This document shows, in pieces, positions 1 to 6,129 of a stretch of DNA of 6,527 bases. The first letter of the stretch is position 1; each line of letters begins with the position of its first letter. Position numbers and translations under genes: made by a program. Origin of the DNA: Methylophilaceae bacterium. GTDB taxonomy: Bacteria; Pseudomonadota; Gammaproteobacteria; Burkholderiales; Methylophilaceae. The stretch covers positions 1 through 6,527 of the forward strand of contig SPJO01000137.1 in assembly GCA_006844635.1 (NCBI GenBank), read 5' to 3'. The notes below the pieces were generated by a model. That model was not told where the DNA came from and made no database searches. It saw nothing but the letters and a program-made list of their open reading frames with translations.

Positions 1-436
1 AGCAGAGGGCCAAGTGGCTAGCTATGTTCATGGTGGCAAAATTGGTGTGATTGTTGATATTGTTGGTGGTGATGAAGCATTGGGTAAAGATATCGCGATG
101 CATATTGCTGCAGCGAAACCAAAAGCTTTGAATGCTGATGGTATTGATAACGCTTTGATAGAAGCGGAGCGTCGTGTAGCGATTGAAAAAGCGAAAGAAG
201 CTGGTAAGCCTGAAGCCATGTTAGACAAAATTGCAACTGGTACCGTTAATAAGTTCTTAAAAGAAGTGACATTGCTCAATCAGGCTTTTGTGAAAGATGA
301 CAAAATGACGATTGAGCAATTGTTAAAATCAAATAATGCAAGCATTGCTTCATTCTCAATGTATACCGTTGGTGAAGGTATTGAGGTTGAAGAGGTTGAT
401 TACGCTGCTGAAGTGGCTGCTGCTGCTAAAGTGTAG
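1..436 (+). CDS. tsf: Elongation factor Ts, C-terminal part (5' end outside window)
   Basis: EF-Ts is the cytosolic guanine-nucleotide exchange factor that releases GDP from EF-Tu during translation elongation. The reading frame is open from base 2 (Ala-Glu-Gly-Gln-Val...) to the TAG at 434-436, so the gene enters from the left. The GTG at 14 is an internal valine, not a start. The 144 visible residues match the second half of the family (about 283 aa in E. coli): SYVHGGKIGV, with the conserved His of the EF-Tu contact region, then the GKDIAMHIAA helix and AKPKAL, then KFLKEVTLLNQAFV, and finally the C-terminal module with VGEGIE and DYAAEVAAAA. The N-terminal UBA-like domain and the TDFV motif lie upstream and cannot be seen. 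rpsB is expected just upstream from the usual gene order, but this is not visible. A strong terminator follows 22 bases after the stop. Identification is secure. Confidence 0.97.
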   Translation, partial: AEGQVASYVHGGKIGVIVDIVGGDEALGKDIAMHIAAAKPKALNADGIDNALIEAERRVAIEKAKEAGKPEAMLDKIATGTVNKFLKEVTLLNQAFVKDDKMTIEQLLKSNNASIASFSMYTVGEGIEVEEVDYAAEVAAAAKV

Positions 437-458
437 TTCAGCGTTGTATTAAGAATTG

Positions 459-489
459 AGTGGGCCAGCTTAGCGGCCCACTTTTTTTT
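459..489 (+). terminator. Intrinsic terminator after tsf
   Basis: A perfect 8-bp stem pairs AGTGGGCC (459-466) with GGCCCACT (475-482) around the 8-base loop AGCTTAGC, and is followed directly by eight T residues (482-489, the first of them also closing the stem). The GC-rich stem, short loop and uninterrupted T-run are the classic Rho-independent signature. It lies 22 bases past the tsf stop, so it should end the tsf transcript (probably rpsB-tsf) and separate it from the pyrH operon. The complementary strand has no coding need for a terminator here, so + strand function is inferred. Confidence 0.93.
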
Positions 490-494
490 GGCTT

Positions 495-538
495 AAGCAC
501 TCGGCACCACAGTGTGCATCAGGTTTCTGAGTGTTTTT
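495..538 (+). other. Possible second hairpin with T-run in the pyrH leader region
   Basis: Bases 495-504 (AAGCACTCGG) can pair with 527-536 (CTGAGTGTTT) over 10 bp including two G-U pairs, closing a 22-base loop. T residues 534-538 form the 3' edge of the stem and run just past it. Inside the loop, GCAC (504-507) can alternatively pair with GTGC (514-517). The long loop and the G-U pairs make it much weaker than the terminator just upstream. It could be a back-up terminator, a leader structure, or chance. Confidence 0.25.
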
Positions 539-571
539 ACATCAAGGATTCTTTTGGAGCTTGAAGCCATT

Positions 572-577
572 TATGAT
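572..577 (+). promoter_or_regulatory. Candidate -10 element for the pyrH operon
   Basis: TATGAT at 572-577 matches the sigma-70 -10 consensus at five of six positions. At 17-base spacing the -35 position (549-554, TTCTTT) is poor. The best -35-like hexamer nearby, TTTACA at 536-541, is 30 bases away, too far to pair with it. A transcript starting about 7 bases downstream would have a leader of roughly 25 bases before the pyrH ATG at 610. Because a strong terminator precedes this gap, some promoter is expected between 490 and 609, but its exact place is uncertain. Confidence 0.3.
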
Positions 578-599
578 TAAATGTGAAAAGTGAAAAAAT

Positions 600-604
600 A
601 AGGA
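600..604 (+). promoter_or_regulatory. Ribosome binding site fixing the pyrH start
   Basis: AAGGA at 600-604, 5 bases before the ATG at 610. It supports that start over the in-frame GTG at 583, which has only A/T-rich sequence in front of it. Confidence 0.75.
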
Positions 605-609
605 AAGAA

Positions 610-1326
610 ATGGCAAAAGCCGCATATAAACGCGTACTCATTAAACTATCTGGCGAGGCTCTGATGGGGGATGATGCTTACGGCATTAACCGGGCAACGA
701 TTAACAATATTGTTGAACAAATCAAAGAGATTTCTGATATGGGTGTGGAGGTGGCGGTGGTCATCGGCGGTGGTAATATTTTCCGAGGCGTGGCGCCTGC
801 TGCAGAAGGCATGGATAGAGCAACAGCTGATTATATGGGGATGTTAGCGACGGTCATGAATGCCATGGCGCTGCAAGATGCCATGCGTAGCATTGGTATT
901 AAGGCGAGAGTGCAGTCTGCGCTCAATATTGGTCAAGTGGCGGAGCCTTATATACGAGGTAAAGCAATGCGTTATTTAGAAGAAGGTCGCGTTGTTATTT
1001 TTGGTGCAGGAACAGGCAATCCATTCTTTACCACTGATACGGCAGCAGCATTGCGCGGTGTGGAGATGAATGCGGAAGCGGTGCTTAAGGCGACAAAAGT
1101 GGATGGTATTTATACCGATGACCCAAAAAAGAATCCAGACGCGACACGATATGAAACGGTCACGTTTGATGAGGCCATCGCAAAAAATTTAAAAGTAATG
1201 GATGCGACAGCATTAACATTATGTCGGGATCAAAACTTACCTATTTGTGTCTTTAGCATCTTTAAGAAAGATGGTTTGAAGCGTGTGATTATGGGTGAGA
1301 ATGAAGGCACACGCGTTGTCAAATAG
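610..1326 (+). CDS. pyrH: UMP kinase (uridylate kinase)
   Basis: Cytosolic hexameric kinase of the amino-acid-kinase fold that phosphorylates UMP to UDP with ATP, supplying UTP and CTP. The bacterial enzyme is unrelated to eukaryotic UMP/CMP kinases. The 238 residues match the usual length (241 in E. coli). Visible motifs are the N-terminal KLSGEAL (12-18) with the catalytic-region lysine, VIGGGN (51-56) followed by FRG (58-60), the ADYMGMLATVMN helix (73-84) with the UMP-contacting Asp, GTGNPFFTTD (134-143) and KATKVDG (160-166). The ATG at 610 is chosen because AAGGA (600-604) sits 5 bases before it and the protein then aligns at its N-terminus with the family. The in-frame GTG at 583 would add nine poorly conserved residues and lacks a good ribosome site. 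First gene of the apparent operon, 38 bases before frr. Allosteric control by GTP and UTP is known for the proteobacterial family, not seen here. Confidence 0.97.
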   Translation: MAKAAYKRVLIKLSGEALMGDDAYGINRATINNIVEQIKEISDMGVEVAVVIGGGNIFRGVAPAAEGMDRATADYMGMLATVMNAMALQDAMRSIGIKARVQSALNIGQVAEPYIRGKAMRYLEEGRVVIFGAGTGNPFFTTDTAAALRGVEMNAEAVLKATKVDGIYTDDPKKNPDATRYETVTFDEAIAKNLKVMDATALTLCRDQNLPICVFSIFKKDGLKRVIMGENEGTRVVK

Positions 1327-1350
1327 ATGTGTGACTAGAATCAAATAATT

Positions 1351-1358
1351 AGGTGGAG
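1351..1358 (+). promoter_or_regulatory. Ribosome binding site fixing the frr start
   Basis: AGGTGGAG ends 6 bases before the ATG at 1365. The alternative GTG at 1353 lies inside this site and so is an unlikely start. Confidence 0.8.
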
Positions 1359-1364
1359 AAGCAA

Positions 1365-1922
1365 ATGGTTGAGGATATTCAAAAAACGGCCGATGAGAAG
1401 ATGCAAAAGTCGATTGAGGCATTGCAAGGCAGTTTACAAAAAGTACGGACAGGCCGAGCGCATACGGGTTTGTTAGACCATGTGACGGTTGAGTATTACG
1501 GTGCAATGATTCCCGTTAATCAAGCAGCAAACATAAATCTAGGTGATGCGCACACGATTCATGTGCAGCCTTTCGAAAAAGACATGATTGCCAAAGTGGA
1601 AAAAGCAATTCGTGATTCTGATTTAGGCTTGAACCCAGCCACCAATGGGAATTTAATCCGCGTGCCAATGCCGATGTTGACAGAGGAGCGCCGTCGTGAC
1701 CTAACTAAAATCGTGCGAAGTGAAGGTGAGAACGCAAAAGTGGCTGTGCGCAATGTGCGCCGCGATGCCAATGACGCCTTGAAAAAGTTAGTGAAAGAGA
1801 AGGAAATCAGCGAGGATGATGAGCGTCGTTCACAAGAGGTCGTGCAAAAAATGACCGACAAGTCAGTTGAAGAAATTGACAAGCTGCTGCAAGCTAAAGA
1901 AGCAGATTTGATGGCAGTTTAA
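1365..1922 (+). CDS. frr: Ribosome recycling factor (RRF)
   Basis: RRF works with EF-G in the cytosol to split the post-termination ribosome and release mRNA and tRNA. The product is 185 residues, the same length as E. coli RRF. Family landmarks are LQKVRTGRA (24-32), LDHVTVEYYG (37-46), the hinge and domain II region with VQPF (67-70), the SDLGLNP run (85-91), IRVPMPMLTEERR (98-110), the highly conserved VAVRNVRRDAND (126-137) with Arg129 and Arg132, and KEISEDDERRSQ (146-157). Domain I is the three-helix bundle made of the N-terminal helix and the two long C-terminal helices. The ATG at 1365 is preferred to the in-frame GTG at 1353 because AGGTGGAG (1351-1358) lies 6 bases before the ATG and overlaps the GTG. 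No terminator separates it from pyrH or uppS. Identification is secure. Confidence 0.97.
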   Translation: MVEDIQKTADEKMQKSIEALQGSLQKVRTGRAHTGLLDHVTVEYYGAMIPVNQAANINLGDAHTIHVQPFEKDMIAKVEKAIRDSDLGLNPATNGNLIRVPMPMLTEERRRDLTKIVRSEGENAKVAVRNVRRDANDALKKLVKEKEISEDDERRSQEVVQKMTDKSVEEIDKLLQAKEADLMAV

Positions 1923-1949
1923 GCAACTTCATTATTACTGGCGTTTTCT

Positions 1950-2717
1950 GTGAAACGACTATTCTCAAAAAAACAAACCTCTCAGCTAAACAAAGCTGAG
2001 GTCGAACCCGAGAGCTTGCCAAATCATGTTGCTGTGATTATGGATGGCAATGGACGGTGGGCACGCAAGCGATTGCTACCGCGTGTTGCGGGGCATAAAC
2101 GTGGTGTAGAAGTGGTTCGCGAATTAGTGAAGCAATGCGCCAAGCTCAATATTGAATATCTAACCTTATTTGCATTTAGCAGCGAAAATTGGCGCCGCCC
2201 AGAAGAGGAAGTGACATTTTTAATGGGTTTGTTTATGGAGGCGCTTCAGAGAGAAGTTGTAAAGCTTCATGAAAACAATATCCGTCTGATTCTTATTGGC
2301 GACCGCGCAGGTTTTAGTGATGAGCTCAATGCACAGATTGAAGCATCTGAAAAAATGACCGCTGAGAATACCGGTCTGACGTTAACGATTGCTGCAAACT
2401 ATGGTGGTCGTTGGGATGTTTTACATGCTGCGAAACAAATGGTTGCGGCTAACCCCTCGAATGACAGTTTCAATGAAGAAGATATTGCGCCATTTTTGTC
2501 AATGCATTATGCACCGGAACCAGATTTGTTTATCCGCACAGGTGGAGAGCAGCGCATTAGTAATTTTCTTTTGTGGCAACTGGCCTATACCGAGCTCTAT
2601 TTCACGGATGTTTTATGGCCTGACTTCGACTTGGCTTGCTTTGATGACGCCATTATTTCATACCAGCAAAGGGAACGCCGCTTCGGTCGCACTAGCGAAC
2701 AAGTAGCAAAAGCTTAA
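1950..2717 (+). CDS. uppS: Undecaprenyl diphosphate synthase (cis-prenyltransferase)
   Basis: Condenses farnesyl diphosphate with eight isopentenyl diphosphates in cis to give the C55 carrier lipid used for peptidoglycan, O-antigen and other surface glycans. It acts at the cytosolic face of the inner membrane. The 255 residues match the family (253 in E. coli). Motifs in order: MDGNGRWA (31-38) with catalytic Asp32, GHKRG (48-52), FAFSSENW (74-81) with Asn80 and Trp81, IAANYGGRWD (147-156), and IRTGGEQRISNFLLWQ (195-210) with Arg196, Arg202 and Ser204 for the IPP diphosphate, then the E215-containing TELYFTDVLWPDF block. The GTG at 1950 is the only start that keeps the full N-terminus and stays downstream of the in-frame frr stop. 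No clear Shine-Dalgarno precedes it, so the start is less certain than the gene. Residues 1-22 are Lys-rich and poorly conserved. A TTG near 2016 is a weaker alternative. Confidence 0.95.
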   Translation: MKRLFSKKQTSQLNKAEVEPESLPNHVAVIMDGNGRWARKRLLPRVAGHKRGVEVVRELVKQCAKLNIEYLTLFAFSSENWRRPEEEVTFLMGLFMEALQREVVKLHENNIRLILIGDRAGFSDELNAQIEASEKMTAENTGLTLTIAANYGGRWDVLHAAKQMVAANPSNDSFNEEDIAPFLSMHYAPEPDLFIRTGGEQRISNFLLWQLAYTELYFTDVLWPDFDLACFDDAIISYQQRERRFGRTSEQVAKA

Positions 2718-2718
2718 T

Positions 2719-3537
2719 ATGCTCAAAACGCGGATTATGACAGCCCTTGTATTGGTTGCGGTTTTTATTCCAACCTTATTCTTAAGCACTAACTTGATCT
2801 GGGCAATAGGCATGTTGCTCGTGACATTATTAGCCTTGTATGAGTGGGCAAGGTTAGTTGATGCCACGCCGAATACTGCAATACTGTATACCTTAGTTTG
2901 TGCAGCGATAGGCGCAGCTGTGATTTATTACATGTCTGCAAGCGGGTTTCATTGGTTATTTCTACAATCCTTATTTGTATTTGCAGTGACTTTAGTTTTT
3001 TGGGCAGTGATCGCCCCGATTTTACTGGCGCGGTTTATTGTTGTTAAGCAGCAATGGCTCTTATTATTACTGGGTATCATCTTATTAGCGCCGCTGTGGT
3101 TGGCACTGATCAGTGCGAAGGGCGCAAATCCATGGTTATTATTAATGTTGCTCGCAACGATATGGGTTGCAGATACTGCAGCTTACTTTTCTGGCAAGCA
3201 TTTTGGCAAGCGGAAATTAGCGCCTAGTATTAGCCCAGGTAAAACTTGGGAGGGCGTGTTCGGTGCGCTAGTGGCTGTTTCTGTTTTGGGTGTCGTACTT
3301 TATTGTTATGGTCACACGAGTTTAGCTGTATTGCCGCTATTGTGGTTGATAGCGCTGTTAGGCGTGGTTGGCGACTTACTTGAGTCTTTAATTAAGCGGC
3401 AAGTGAACAAAAAAGATAGTGGTAACATCTTGCCTGGACATGGTGGCATTTTAGATCGCATTGATGGGCTAATCCCAAGTCTGCCGATTGCTGTGCTTAT
3501 GATTTATCTTTTTAACTATTATCAGGTGGCGAGTTAA
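2719..3537 (+). CDS. cdsA: Phosphatidate cytidylyltransferase (CDP-diglyceride synthase)
   Basis: Integral inner-membrane enzyme that converts phosphatidic acid and CTP into CDP-diacylglycerol and diphosphate, the branch point for all major phospholipids. The 272 residues are strongly hydrophobic with about seven to eight predicted membrane segments, roughly 7-22, 26-42, 54-72, 80-107, 112-132, 137-155, 180-197 and 203-219 by eye, with a further one near 253-267. The CdsA family signature is complete at 224-249: SLIKR, then KKDSGN, LPGHGG and DRID. The conserved VADTAAYFSG (150-159) and PGKTWEG (173-179) motifs precede it. The ATG lies one base after the uppS stop (TAATATG) without a clear Shine-Dalgarno, suggesting coupling to uppS translation. 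It is followed with no gap by dxr. CTP needed by the enzyme derives from the UDP made by PyrH, the first gene of the operon. Identification is secure. Confidence 0.97.
   Translation: MLKTRIMTALVLVAVFIPTLFLSTNLIWAIGMLLVTLLALYEWARLVDATPNTAILYTLVCAAIGAAVIYYMSASGFHWLFLQSLFVFAVTLVFWAVIAPILLARFIVVKQQWLLLLLGIILLAPLWLALISAKGANPWLLLMLLATIWVADTAAYFSGKHFGKRKLAPSISPGKTWEGVFGALVAVSVLGVVLYCYGHTSLAVLPLLWLIALLGVVGDLLESLIKRQVNKKDSGNILPGHGGILDRIDGLIPSLPIAVLMIYLFNYYQVAS
3524..3529 (+). promoter_or_regulatory. Ribosome binding site for the TTG start of dxr
   Basis: AGGTGG lies inside the last codons of cdsA, 8 bases before the TTG at 3538, and supports this rare start codon. Confidence 0.7.
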
Positions 3538-4737
3538 TTGCAAAACGTAACAATTTTAGGTAGCACAGGCACGATTGGTGTGCAAACACTGGATGTGATG
3601 GCGCGTCATCCAGATGACTATCAGGTCTTTGCCTTAGCGGCAAATGCGAGTGTCGATGTGATGTTGCAACAATGCTTAGACTTTAAGCCACGCTTTGCCG
3701 TCTTGCTGAATGCAGATGCTGCAAAACAACTAGCCGAACAATTGAAGTTAGCCTCCTCACGCACTGAAGTGCTCACAGGCATAACCAGTTTAGAGCAAGT
3801 GTCTAGTGATCCAGTGGTGGATGTGGTGATGGCTGCGATTGTTGGCGCTGCAGGTTTAAAACCAGCCATGGCGGCTGCACAGTCAGGTAAGCGGATTCTA
3901 CTTGCGAATAAAGAAACATTGGTGATGGCGGGTAGTTTGTTTATGGATGCTGTTAAGCACGGCGGCGCCACACTGCTACCAATCGATAGTGAGCACAATG
4001 CTATTTTTCAGGCAATGCCACAAGACAAGTTTAAAGACTTAGCAGATGGCGGTGTGAGTAAGGTTATTTTGACTGCGTCAGGTGGCCCATTCAGAACGCA
4101 CACAAGAGAGCAAATCGTACAAGCAACACCTGAGCTGGCGCTTAAGCATCCGAATTGGGTAATGGGCGCTAAGATTACAATTGATTCCGCTAGTTTGATG
4201 AATAAAGGCTTAGAAGTGATTGAAGCGCACTGGTTGTTTAATGCGAATGCAGCGCAGATTGAGGTTGTCGTACACCCGCAAAGTGTCATCCACTCTATGG
4301 TGCAATATATTGATGGCAGTGTATTGGCGCAGTTGGGTAATCCGGATATGCGAACCCCAATTGCATACGGCTTATCTTATCCAGATCGGATTGACTCTGG
4401 CGTCAATGCCTTGGATTTTCTAACAGTCGGACAGCTTGACTTTGAAGCGCCAGATACCGATCGTTTCCCATGTTTGCAGCATGCATATGATGTAATGGAG
4501 GCAGGAGGTACTGCAGCAACCACGCTTAATGCTGTCAATGAAGTGGCAGTGAGCGCTTTCTTAGATGGGCAAATAAACTTTATGGGTATTCCTGACTCCA
4601 TCGCGGCAGCGCTCGACGCACTGCCAGTAACGCAAGCAACTTCTATTGAACATTTAATTGAAGTTGATCAACAGGCAAGGCTGTTTGCGCAGGATTGGGT
4701 AAGCGCAGCTAGCAAACCAAAGGCGGTCATTTGTTAA
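3538..4737 (+). CDS. dxr: 1-deoxy-D-xylulose-5-phosphate reductoisomerase
   Basis: Catalyses the NADPH-dependent rearrangement and reduction of DXP to 2-C-methyl-D-erythritol 4-phosphate, the committed step of the MEP isoprenoid pathway. It is cytosolic and the target of fosmidomycin. The 399 residues match E. coli Dxr (398). Visible: the Rossmann NADPH loop GSTGTIG (8-14), VGAAGL (102-107), LLANKETLV (121-129), the metal site LPIDSEHNAIF with Asp150 and Glu152, SGGPFR (181-186), KHPNW with His204, DSASLMNKGLE (216-226) with Ser217, Asn222, Lys223 and third metal ligand Glu226, and HPQSVIHSMV (246-255). The start is TTG, directly after the cdsA TAA with no gap. An in-frame stop precedes it and the NADPH loop begins at residue 8, so no other start fits. 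AGGTGG (3524-3529) lies 8 bases upstream. The last 7 bases overlap rseP. Its product feeds the farnesyl and isopentenyl diphosphate used by UppS two genes upstream. Confidence 0.97.
   Translation: MQNVTILGSTGTIGVQTLDVMARHPDDYQVFALAANASVDVMLQQCLDFKPRFAVLLNADAAKQLAEQLKLASSRTEVLTGITSLEQVSSDPVVDVVMAAIVGAAGLKPAMAAAQSGKRILLANKETLVMAGSLFMDAVKHGGATLLPIDSEHNAIFQAMPQDKFKDLADGGVSKVILTASGGPFRTHTREQIVQATPELALKHPNWVMGAKITIDSASLMNKGLEVIEAHWLFNANAAQIEVVVHPQSVIHSMVQYIDGSVLAQLGNPDMRTPIAYGLSYPDRIDSGVNALDFLTVGQLDFEAPDTDRFPCLQHAYDVMEAGGTAATTLNAVNEVAVSAFLDGQINFMGIPDSIAAALDALPVTQATSIEHLIEVDQQARLFAQDWVSAASKPKAVIC
4719..4726 (+). promoter_or_regulatory. Ribosome binding site for the TTG start of rseP
   Basis: AAAGGCGG inside the dxr 3' end. 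Its AAGG core is 7 bases before the TTG at 4731, supporting the start that overlaps the dxr stop. Confidence 0.65.
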
Positions 4738-6125
4738 CGCTTATTGCATTTATTATCACGATTGGTGTCATTGTCACCATTCATGAGTACGGTCACTTTC
4801 AAGTCGCGCGATGGTGTGGCATTAAAGTGTTGCGTTTTTCTATTGGTTTTGGCAAACCAATTTTCAAGAAAACATTTGGTCGAGACAATACCGAGTTTGT
4901 GATTGCTGCAATTCCGCTAGGCGGTTATGTCAAAATGCTAGACGAGTATGAGCTAAAAGCGGAGCGTGAGTCAGGAGCCGATCAATCCGCTTTACCAACT
5001 TATTCTGAAGCTGACTTGGCGCGTGCATTTAATCGCCAATCTGTTTATAAACGCATTGCAGTCGTCGTGGCTGGCCCATTAGCGAATTTATTGTTGGCCA
5101 TTTTGATTTATTGGCTGTTAATTTTGCAAGGCGTGCCTGGAATTAAACCTATTATTGGGGAGGTGCGTGAAGGTAGCATAGCTGCTGAAGCGCGTATTGA
5201 GCACGGTAGTACCATACGAGCTATCGATGGTGAGCCGATTGCTTCATGGTCGGATGCTAGCTGGGCACTGCTGAATGCGGCGGTAGATAATCAAACAGTA
5301 CGTTTAAGCACGCTTAACACAGAACAGAGTCGCCATAGTCACCAGCTCAATTTGGCTGGCTTGGCACAGAATGCAGAGGTCGACATCCTGGATCAAATTG
5401 GCATCACAATATTTAGACCAGATATTCCACCTGTTATCGAAAAGGTATTATCTGGAGGCGCAGCTGATAAAGCGACATTAATGGCTGGTGATAAAGTGTT
5501 GGCTGTAAATGGTGTGGTAACTAGCACTTGGAAACAAGTCGTTAAGTTTGTACAAAAAAACGCTGGCAAACCCCTAGTGTTTCAGGTGGCACGCGGTGGC
5601 GGCATCAAAGAGCTGACAATCACCCCAGCAGCTGTTAAAGAAAATAACCGTCTAATCGGTAAAATTGGTGCTGTTGCTAGAATGGACCAATCAAAACTTG
5701 ATGTACTGCAGGTTAAGCAGCATTACTCCATTGCGGAAAGTTTAGTTTTGGCGGTTGATAAAACTTGGACAACCTCTGTTTTTAGCTTGAAAATGATGTG
5801 GTATATGGTAACCGGCCAAACATCTTGGAAGAGTATTAGCGGTCCCGTAACCATTGCTAGCTATGCAGGGGAAACGGCTGGGATGGGCTTGAAACCGTTC
5901 CTTAGCTTTATCGCACTAGTCAGTATTAGTATTGGCATCTTGAACCTTTTACCTATCCCAGTTTTAGATGGCGGCCATTTAATGTATTATATGGCTGAAA
6001 TTATAAAAGGATCCGCCGTTACTGAGCAAACCATGCTATTAGGACAAAAAGTCGGATTTGGATTATTAGGCTTATTGATGACCTTGGCAATTTTTAATGA
6101 TATTAATCGAATCGTAGCAGGATAA
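4731..6125 (+). CDS. rseP: RseP site-2 intramembrane zinc metalloprotease
   Basis: Inner-membrane protease that makes the second cut in anti-sigma factor RseA during envelope stress, freeing sigma-E, and also clears remnant signal peptides in E. coli. The 464 residues compare with 450 in E. coli. The zinc-binding HEYGH (18-22, Glu19 catalytic) lies in the first membrane segment. Next come FSIGFGK (36-42), IPLGGYVKMLDE (61-72) and a second membrane segment (about 106-134). Two PDZ domains follow, about 138-225 and 233-302. The third segment, near 388-415, carries NLLPIPVLDGGH (405-416) with metal ligand Asp413; the last is about 438-456. The start must be the TTG at 4731: the frame is closed by TAG at 4710 and has no ATG or GTG before the HEYGH motif. 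AAGG (4720-4723) is 7 bases ahead. It overlaps dxr by 7 bases and ends 4 bases before bamA. About 14 extra residues lie between LDE and AFN compared with E. coli. Confidence 0.96.
   Translation: MLTLIAFIITIGVIVTIHEYGHFQVARWCGIKVLRFSIGFGKPIFKKTFGRDNTEFVIAAIPLGGYVKMLDEYELKAERESGADQSALPTYSEADLARAFNRQSVYKRIAVVVAGPLANLLLAILIYWLLILQGVPGIKPIIGEVREGSIAAEARIEHGSTIRAIDGEPIASWSDASWALLNAAVDNQTVRLSTLNTEQSRHSHQLNLAGLAQNAEVDILDQIGITIFRPDIPPVIEKVLSGGAADKATLMAGDKVLAVNGVVTSTWKQVVKFVQKNAGKPLVFQVARGGGIKELTITPAAVKENNRLIGKIGAVARMDQSKLDVLQVKQHYSIAESLVLAVDKTWTTSVFSLKMMWYMVTGQTSWKSISGPVTIASYAGETAGMGLKPFLSFIALVSISIGILNLLPIPVLDGGHLMYYMAEIIKGSAVTEQTMLLGQKVGFGLLGLLMTLAIFNDINRIVAG
6119..6122 (+). promoter_or_regulatory. 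Ribosome binding site for the TTG start of bamA
   Basis: AGGA at the very end of rseP, 7 bases before the TTG at 6130. It is the only purine-rich element near the start and supports it. Confidence 0.65.
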
Positions 6126-6129
6126 CCAT

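Noticed and set aside
14..16. GTG as the start of the tsf fragment
   Set aside because: The frame is open to the left edge and the residues before it continue the EF-Ts sequence, so this is an internal valine of a truncated gene.
18..279. Two antisense reading frames under tsf (72 and 83 aa)
   Set aside because: They lie wholly opposite a conserved gene, have no ribosome site or recognisable motif, and reflect codon bias of the + strand.
561..566. TTGAAG as a -35 box for pyrH
   Set aside because: At 15-18 base spacing the downstream hexamers (such as TGAAAA) are poor -10 matches, and the start point would fall at or after the ribosome site.
1237..1506. Antisense 89-aa frame across the pyrH-frr junction
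   Set aside because: No ribosome site or family resemblance. It covers conserved coding sequence of both genes on the other strand.
1559..1882. Antisense 107-aa frame under frr
   Set aside because: Ser/Arg-rich composition typical of the reverse complement of a charged helical protein; shadow of frr.
2389..2706. 105-aa + strand frame inside uppS
   Set aside because: It overlaps the conserved RTGGE and TELYFTDVLWPDF region of UppS in another frame and has no motif of its own.
3621..4601. Several antisense frames and a 67-aa sense frame inside dxr
   Set aside because: All lie within the intact dxr coding frame with its full set of catalytic motifs, and none has independent support.
5941..5970. 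A GAACCTT sequence resembling a sigma-E -35 element upstream of bamA
   Set aside because: It encodes the invariant NLLPIPVLDGGH motif of RseP, which dictates these bases, and the -10 position is a poor match.
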